From Cryobacterium lactosi (GTDB lineage Bacteria > Actinomycetota > Actinomycetes > Actinomycetales > Microbacteriaceae), in contig NZ_SOHM01000040.1 in NCBI RefSeq assembly GCF_004403945.1, forward strand, positions 1-64,000: a stretch of 64,000 nt of DNA, in the 5' to 3' direction. Position 1 is the first letter of the stretch. Each line of letters begins with the position of its first letter. The position numbers and the translations under genes were made by a program. Below, piece by piece: positions 59,273 to 64,000 of this stretch. Below the pieces are notes generated by a model that saw only the letters and a list, made by a program, of their open reading frames with translations, did no database searches and had not been told where the DNA came from.

Positions 59273-60034
59273 GTGAAGATCGCGATAGCCGGTGGAACCG
59301 GCACCGTCGGGAGGCACGTCACCGAGCTGGTCGGCCGGCGCGGCCACGAAAGCGTGGTCATCGCCCGGTCGACCGGTGTCGACCTGCAGTCCGGGGCGGG
59401 CCTCGCCGGGGCGCTGGCCGGAGTCGACGTGGTCATCGATGTCGTCAGCATCGCCACCCTGTCCGCCGCCGCTTCGTCACGCTTCTTCGGCGCGACCTCG
59501 ACCAATCTGCTCCGTGCGGAGGCGAGTTCCGGGCTGCGGCACCACGTGTCGCTCTCGATCGTGAACGCCAGCCGGGTGTCGGCGGGCTACTACGCCGGCA
59601 AGACCGTCCAGGAGAACATCGTGACGGCGGGGTCAGTGCCGTGGACCATGCTCAGGGCCACCCAGTTCCACGAGTTCGCAGTCCAGACCCTGCAGCGCTC
59701 AACGCGCGCCGGCCTGGCCGTGGTGCCTGTCATGAGAACCCAGCCCGTGGCGGCGCGGGAGGTGGCCGAGCGCCTGGTCGAGCTTGCGCTCGGGTCGCCG
59801 CGCGGCCACGTGCCCGATCTCGGTGGCCCGAGGGAGGAGCACCTCCTCGATATGGTGCGCGCCTACGTGAGGGCCAGCCGGCGCCGCATTCGCGTCGTCC
59901 AGATCCGTTTGCCGGGCCGAATGGGTACCGCGATGCGCGACGGTTCCCTGCTGCCGGCGGGTAACACCGACCGCGGAACCCAATCCTTCGCCGAGTGGCT
60001 CGACAGCGACGTCCGGGCCACGCCGGCCGGCTGA
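59273..60034 (+). CDS. NmrA-like NAD(P)-binding protein
   Basis: This 253-residue atypical SDR starts KIAIAGGTGTVGRHVTELVG with the GGTGxxG nucleotide-binding motif. The central part (VSLSIVNASRVSAGYYAGKTVQEN) keeps the YxxxK-like pair YYAGK, and TMLRATQFHEF follows. Such proteins sense or reduce NAD(P)-linked substrates; the role is unknown. The GTG at 59273 has an ideal GGAGG upstream. A GC-rich palindrome near 60046-60059, followed by TTTT, may terminate it. Confidence 0.85.
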   Translation: MKIAIAGGTGTVGRHVTELVGRRGHESVVIARSTGVDLQSGAGLAGALAGVDVVIDVVSIATLSAAASSRFFGATSTNLLRAEASSGLRHHVSLSIVNASRVSAGYYAGKTVQENIVTAGSVPWTMLRATQFHEFAVQTLQRSTRAGLAVVPVMRTQPVAAREVAERLVELALGSPRGHVPDLGGPREEHLLDMVRAYVRASRRRIRVVQIRLPGRMGTAMRDGSLLPAGNTDRGTQSFAEWLDSDVRATPAG

Positions 60035-60087
60035 TCCGGCTGGTCCGCCGCCGGCGGCGCACTCCTTTTATCCAGAGGTCCTTCTGT

Positions 60088-60561
60088 CTAGAGATCCTTG
60101 CCGAAGCACACGCTGAACTCCCCGCCGACATACTGGCCGAACTGCGGGATCTCGACGTAACCGTGCGCCCGGTAGAAAGCGAGGGCGGCCACGTGCAGCG
60201 GTCCGGTTTCGAGCACCATACGACGGATGCCCCCGGCCGAGGCCGCCGACTCCGCCGCCTCGAGTAGCCGGCCGGCGACGCCCTCGCCGCGGGCGTCCGG
60301 GTGCACGAACATCCGCTTGAGTTCGGCGGTTGGCGGGGCGGCATCACCGGGGTGGAGCGGAACGACGGCCGCGGTACCGACGGCCGCGCCGGCGGCAGTG
60401 CGCGCCACGAAGAACAGCACGCCGGGCGCCTCGAGCTCGTCAACGCTGAGCAGGAAGTTGCTCTCCGGCGGGTACAGGGCTGCGGCGAATTCCCCGCTGA
60501 GAGTGAGCAGGGCGTCGACCTCGCTCTGGCGGGGCGCTTCCAGGGTCACGGTCAGTGGCAT
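60088..60561 (-). CDS. GNAT-family N-acetyltransferase
   Basis: This 157-residue acetyltransferase has the acetyl-CoA motif KRMFVHPDARGEGVAGRLLE at about residues 82-101 and the C-terminal VLETGPLHVAALAFYRAHGY. The substrate is unknown. The ATG at 60561 is divergent from the helicase gene. It is convergent with the NmrA-like gene. Confidence 0.88.
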   Translation of the reverse strand: MPLTVTLEAPRQSEVDALLTLSGEFAAALYPPESNFLLSVDELEAPGVLFFVARTAAGAAVGTAAVVPLHPGDAAPPTAELKRMFVHPDARGEGVAGRLLEAAESAASAGGIRRMVLETGPLHVAALAFYRAHGYVEIPQFGQYVGGEFSVCFGKDL

Positions 60562-60818
60562 GGATCGAGCCTAGGACAAAGTGGTCCGTGACTTTTGGGA
60601 CTCGATCAGGTAACGTAGACAAGTCGGCTCTTGACACCGCGTGTTTTATTGTGTGCGCGGATGGGTTTGTAAGTCAGGATGGGCCGGTTTCCCAGTAATC
60701 CGCTGGTGAAAAATCACTGTATGTGAACGGCCCCGGCCATAGACTGCCCGGGTTCTCAGGTTGCGTCGCTGTGCGACGCACTACTGCCATGTACTCAACA
60801 CAACCCAGAAATACTTCT

Positions 60819-63038
60819 ATGCCTTCTAGCAAGAAGCCGGCCGTCGGCCGCGCAGCCAAGAACTTCGACCCGAGCTACTCCAAGGGCGGCCCCAAGGGCG
60901 CACCCAAGGGTGGCAGCAAGAGCCCCGGACACCGCGGATACCGCGCCGACGAGGGTGCCCCCAAGAAGCAGCGTTGGAACGCCGACGAGCGCGCCGCGCG
61001 CTCCGGTGAGCGCTCCTCTTCCGACCGTCCCGCCTACGGCGACCGTCCCGCATACGGCAACCGCACCGAGCGTCCGGCCACCGGACAGCGTTCCGAGCGT
61101 CCCGCCTACAGCGACCGTGCCCCGCGCACCGACCGTCCTGCCTACAACCAGGACCGCAACAACGACCGCCCGTCGTACAACTCCGACCGTCCCGCCCGTG
61201 GCGGCGACCGTCCCTCCTACGGCGACCGTGCCCCGCGCACCGATCGTCCGGCCTACAACAACGACCGCCCGTCGTACAACTCCGACCGTCCCGCCCGTGG
61301 CGGCGACCGTCCGTCCTACGGTGACCGTGCCCCGCGCACCGATCGTCCGTCGTACAACAACGACCGCCCGGCTCGTGGCGGCGACCGTCCCTCTTACGGC
61401 GACCGTGCCCCGCGCACCGATCGCCCGTCGTACAGCAACGACCGCCCGTCGTACAACAACGACCGTCCGGCCCGCACGGAGCGTCCGTCCTACGGTGACC
61501 GTGCCCCGCGCACCGATCGTCCGGCCTACAACAATGATCGTCCGGCCCGTACCGAGCGTCCGTCCTACGGTGACCGTGCCCCGCGCACCGATCGTCCGGC
61601 CTACAACAACGACCGTCCCGCCCGCACCGAGCGTCCGTCCTACGGCGACCGTCCGGCCCGCACCGACCGTCCGTCGTACAACAACGACCGTCCGGCCCGT
61701 GGCGAGCGTCCCGCGTACAGCAACGACCGTGCGGCCCGCAACGACCGTTCGAACGACGGCGGCCACTCCAGCAACTTCTACCCCGACCGCGACTCCAAGC
61801 CCAAGTTCGCCGCCGGCGACGACGTGGTCCTCGAGCGCCTCGAGGCCATCGCCACGACGGCAGAGGATGTTGTCGGCGTGACGTTCGGCGACCTCGGCCT
61901 CGGTGGCAACATCGTGCGCGAGCTCGCCCTGCTCGGCGCCCCGTCCCCGTTCCCGATCCAGGCCGCGACCATCCCCGATGTGCTCGCCGGCCGCGACGTG
62001 CTCGGCCGTGGCAAGACCGGCTCCGGCAAGACCATCGCGTTCGCCGCTCCCATGATCGAGAAGCTCATGGAGAACAACGGCGCCAAGGACCGCAAGATGG
62101 CCCGCAAGCCGCGCGCGCTCATTCTCGCCCCCACCCGCGAGCTGGCCCTGCAGATCGACCGCACCGTGCAGCCCATCGCCCGCAGCGTCGGCCTCTTCAC
62201 CACCCAGATCTACGGCGGTGTTCCGCAGTACCGCCAGGTCAGCGCCCTCCAGCGCGGCGTGGACATCATCATCGGCACCGCCGGCCGCATCGAGGACCTC
62301 GTCGAGCAGGGTCGTCTCGACCTGTCCGAGGTTGTCATCACGGTCCTCGACGAAGCCGACTACATGTGCGACCTGGGCTTCCTCGAGCCGGTTCAGCGCA
62401 TCCTGCGCCTCACCAAGAAGGGCGGCCAGCGTCTGCTGTTCTCGGCCACCCTCGACAAGGGTGTCGCCTCGCTGGTCAAGGAGTTCCTGACCAACCCGGC
62501 CGTGCACGAGGTCGCCGGTGAAGACCAGGCCTCCAGCACGATCGACCACAAGGTCCTCCTCATCGAGCACCGCGACAAGGCCTCCATCATCGGCCAGCTC
62601 GTCGACCGCCAGGGCAAGACGCTGATCTTCAGCCGTACCCGTGCGTACGCCGAACAGCTCGCCGACCAGCTCGAAGACGCCGGCGTCAAGGCCACCAGCC
62701 TGCACGGCGACCTGAACCAGGCCCGTCGTACCCGCAACCTGCAGATGCTCACCAGCGGCCGGGTCAACGTCCTCGTCGCCACCGACGTCGCCGCCCGCGG
62801 CATCCACGTGGATGACATCGACCTGGTCATCCAGGCCGACATGCCCGACGAGTACAAGACCTACCTGCACCGCGCCGGCCGTACCGGCCGCGCCGGCAAG
62901 TCCGGTACCGTCGTCACGCTGATCCCCAAGCAGCGTCGTCGTCGCATGGAAGACCTGCTCGACCGGGCCGAGATCGAGTCCAGCTTCACCACGGCCACGC
63001 CGGGTGACGCGTCGATCAGCGCTCTGGCGAACCTGTAA
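60819..63038 (+). CDS. DEAD-box RNA helicase with long repetitive N-terminus
   Basis: This protein of about 739 residues has an N-terminal disordered region (to about residue 330) made of repeats such as SYGDRAPRTDRP and AYNNDRPARTERP, followed by a complete helicase core. Core motifs are the Q motif FPIQAATIP, GKTGSGKT, PTREL, GTAGR, DEAD, SAT and HRAGRTGRAG. It should unwind RNA in ribosome assembly or decay, often at low temperature. The ATG at 60819 is preferred; upstream in-frame ATGs at 60789 and 60723 exist. A 257-bp gap precedes it, so the 5' UTR may be long. Confidence 0.92.
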   Translation: MPSSKKPAVGRAAKNFDPSYSKGGPKGAPKGGSKSPGHRGYRADEGAPKKQRWNADERAARSGERSSSDRPAYGDRPAYGNRTERPATGQRSERPAYSDRAPRTDRPAYNQDRNNDRPSYNSDRPARGGDRPSYGDRAPRTDRPAYNNDRPSYNSDRPARGGDRPSYGDRAPRTDRPSYNNDRPARGGDRPSYGDRAPRTDRPSYSNDRPSYNNDRPARTERPSYGDRAPRTDRPAYNNDRPARTERPSYGDRAPRTDRPAYNNDRPARTERPSYGDRPARTDRPSYNNDRPARGERPAYSNDRAARNDRSNDGGHSSNFYPDRDSKPKFAAGDDVVLERLEAIATTAEDVVGVTFGDLGLGGNIVRELALLGAPSPFPIQAATIPDVLAGRDVLGRGKTGSGKTIAFAAPMIEKLMENNGAKDRKMARKPRALILAPTRELALQIDRTVQPIARSVGLFTTQIYGGVPQYRQVSALQRGVDIIIGTAGRIEDLVEQGRLDLSEVVITVLDEADYMCDLGFLEPVQRILRLTKKGGQRLLFSATLDKGVASLVKEFLTNPAVHEVAGEDQASSTIDHKVLLIEHRDKASIIGQLVDRQGKTLIFSRTRAYAEQLADQLEDAGVKATSLHGDLNQARRTRNLQMLTSGRVNVLVATDVAARGIHVDDIDLVIQADMPDEYKTYLHRAGRTGRAGKSGTVVTLIPKQRRRRMEDLLDRAEIESSFTTATPGDASISALANL
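61021..61760 (+). repeat. In-frame tandem repeats in the helicase gene
   Basis: Imperfect units of roughly 36-78 bp encode runs of DRPSYNNDRPARTERP and SYGDRAPRTDRP, the latter five times exactly plus variants. The repeats are in phase with the gene and rich in Asp, Arg, Pro and Tyr, a composition seen in RNA-binding, condensate-forming tails. Confidence 0.88.
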
Positions 63039-63056
63039 CACCCAGCACACCCGGCA

Positions 63057-63083
63057 GGGCATCCGCGTAAGCGGGTGCCCTTT
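63057..63083 (+). terminator. Helicase gene terminator
   Basis: GGGCATCCGC and GCGGGTGCCC pair with one G-T type mismatch around a GTAA loop, followed by TTTCG. It lies 19 bases after the helicase stop codon. Confidence 0.7.
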
Positions 63084-63100
63084 CGTGCGTTAACCAGTCC

Positions 63101-63159
63101 GCGAACTGTGAGAAAAGCACCTTAACCGGCACATTTTGGGTGCAAAGCTCACAGTTCGC
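63101..63159. repeat. Palindromic intergenic element, family 1, copy 3
   Basis: The arms GCGAACTGTGAGAAAAGCAC and GTGCAAAGCTCACAGTTCGC pair with a few mismatches around a roughly 19-nt loop. The outer CGAACTGTGAG matches the copies at 2741 and 4642. It lies between the convergent helicase and pstS genes, behind a separate hairpin terminator. Confidence 0.82.
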
Positions 63160-63172
63160 GTGATGCCTGGGG

Positions 63173-64000
63173 CTAGCGGATGCTGCCGACGGCCTCGAGT
63201 ACCCGGTCAGAGAACTCAGCCGACAGCGGAGCCGAACCGGCGCTCTCGGCGGCGGCGGCCTGACCCTCGGGGCTGGCCACGTAGCCGAGGTAGGTCGATA
63301 CCAGTTCGGCCTGGTCGGTGTCGGGGTATTCCTCGCAGGCGATCAGGTAGCTCACCAGCACCAGCGGGTACACGCCAGAGGTCGTGGAGGTCCGGTCGAC
63401 GTCCACCACCAGGTCGTTGGGGTTGTCCCGCTCCACCAGGGGGGACGCGTCGATGATGGCCGCGGCGGCCTCGGTGGAGTAGTCCACGAACTCGTCGCCC
63501 ACCTGCAACGCCGCGACGTCCAGGTCGCCCACCCGCGACGCATCCGCGTAGCCGATGGTGTTGTTGCCGTTGGCGACGGCGCTCACGACGCCGGAGTTGC
63601 CCTGGGCGCCCTCGCCGGCGTACGGGAACGCGTCAGCGGGTTCGTTCGTCCAGATGTCGGGAACGTTCTGGTACAGGTAGTCGGCGAAGTTCTTCGTGGT
63701 GCCCGAGTCGTCCGAGCGGTGCACGGCGGAGATCTGTTCGTCCGGCAGCGTGGCATCGGGATTCAGTGCCGCGAGGGCGGGGTCGTTCCACCGCGTGATC
63801 GCACCGGAGAAGATCTTCGCGATTGACGCCGGATCCAGACGCAGTGAGTCCACACCGTCCACGTTGTACACCAGCACCAGCGGCGACACGTAGACGGGCA
63901 GGTCGATGGCGGCGGAGCCTGGTGCGCAGGCCGCGAACTCGCCGGCCAGTTCCTCGTCGCTGAGGGCGGAGTCCGACCCGGCGAAGTCGACGCCGCCGCC
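63173..64000 (-). CDS. pstS: Phosphate ABC transporter substrate-binding protein PstS (5' end outside window)
   Basis: The last 275 or so residues of a PstS-type phosphate-binding protein are visible; the start lies beyond position 64000. Family motifs include GVDFAGSDSALSDEEL at the window edge, IFSGAITRWNDPALAALNPD, AVHRSDDSGTTKNFADYL and NGNNTIGYADASRV. It binds phosphate outside the membrane for import by PstCAB, whose genes are not in the window. It is convergent with the helicase gene. Confidence 0.93.
   Translation of the reverse strand, partial: GGGVDFAGSDSALSDEELAGEFAACAPGSAAIDLPVYVSPLVLVYNVDGVDSLRLDPASIAKIFSGAITRWNDPALAALNPDATLPDEQISAVHRSDDSGTTKNFADYLYQNVPDIWTNEPADAFPYAGEGAQGNSGVVSAVANGNNTIGYADASRVGDLDVAALQVGDEFVDYSTEAAAAIIDASPLVERDNPNDLVVDVDRTSTTSGVYPLVLVSYLIACEEYPDTDQAELVSTYLGYVASPEGQAAAAESAGSAPLSAEFSDRVLEAVGSIR

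Noticed and set aside
60562..60818. TTGACA at 60631-60636 as a helicase promoter
   Set aside because: No acceptable -10 box lies 16-19 bp downstream, so it is not annotated.
61021..61760. Tandem repeats resembling a CRISPR array
   Set aside because: The repeats are in frame, lack regular spacers and encode a continuous low-complexity protein segment.

Overview
The window is a piece of chromosome from a high-GC actinobacterium, most likely a Microbacteriaceae member (Cryobacterium, Leifsonia or a close relative). The basis is the very high G+C, the many GTG/TTG starts, the small actinobacterial families (DUF3073, DUF3151, SCP-like, DUF3817) and the gene neighbourhood purL / purSQ / purCD / purFM-DUF3073. 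The genus is an inference; no rRNA is present. About 57 protein genes fill nearly all the sequence. No rRNA, tRNA, CRISPR array, insertion sequence or prophage was seen.

Layout. 1-2.8 kb: a YhgE/Pip-like membrane gene cut by the window edge, a catalytically degenerate ABC-ATPase-like gene, and a divergent TetR regulator with a 16-bp palindromic operator. 2.8-10.5 kb: DUF3151-purA, an acetyltransferase, an EamA exporter, chorismate mutase-SDR, a DUF559 nuclease-like gene and an L-2-hydroxyglutarate oxidase. 10.5-20.9 kb: purL, a TMEM175-like channel, a TPP-riboswitch operon ykoF-ykoE-ykoD-ykoC (thiamine/HMP ECF uptake), DUF3817, an aldo-keto reductase and purSQ. 20.9-27.7 kb: a kynurenine operon (kynA, amidohydrolase, kynU) with a divergent TetR, then purD-purC and an SCP-like gene. 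27.7-37.3 kb: a fructoside locus with ribokinase, LacI, an Opp/Dpp-type ABC transporter and a cytoplasmic GH32 enzyme, joined by overlapping stop/start codons. 37.4-41 kb: a membrane protein, purF, purM and DUF3073. 41-64 kb: an FMO-like oxidoreductase, a KimA-like permease, a DUF4097-PadR operon, a CPBP protein, an M20 deacylase, a TipA-like MerR regulator, the yczE/yczR pair, an HAE1-type RND exporter, an M23 endopeptidase, an esterase, a FUSC protein, a DEAD-box helicase with a long repetitive N-terminus, and the 3' part of pstS.

Purine synthesis (purA, L, S, Q, C, D, F, M) is spread through the window as one- and two-gene units separated by accessory operons.

The most unexpected structure lies between genes. 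At least four sequence families of long, dispersed, imperfect palindromes occupy intergenic spaces, each in three or more copies. One copy contains a 40-bp perfect palindrome. One family flanks the DUF559 nuclease-like gene on both sides. Other points of note are a candidate internal start giving a TipAS-like short product, several apparently leaderless genes with a TANNNT box 5-7 nt before the start codon, and an amidohydrolase standing where a kynurenine formamidase would be expected.
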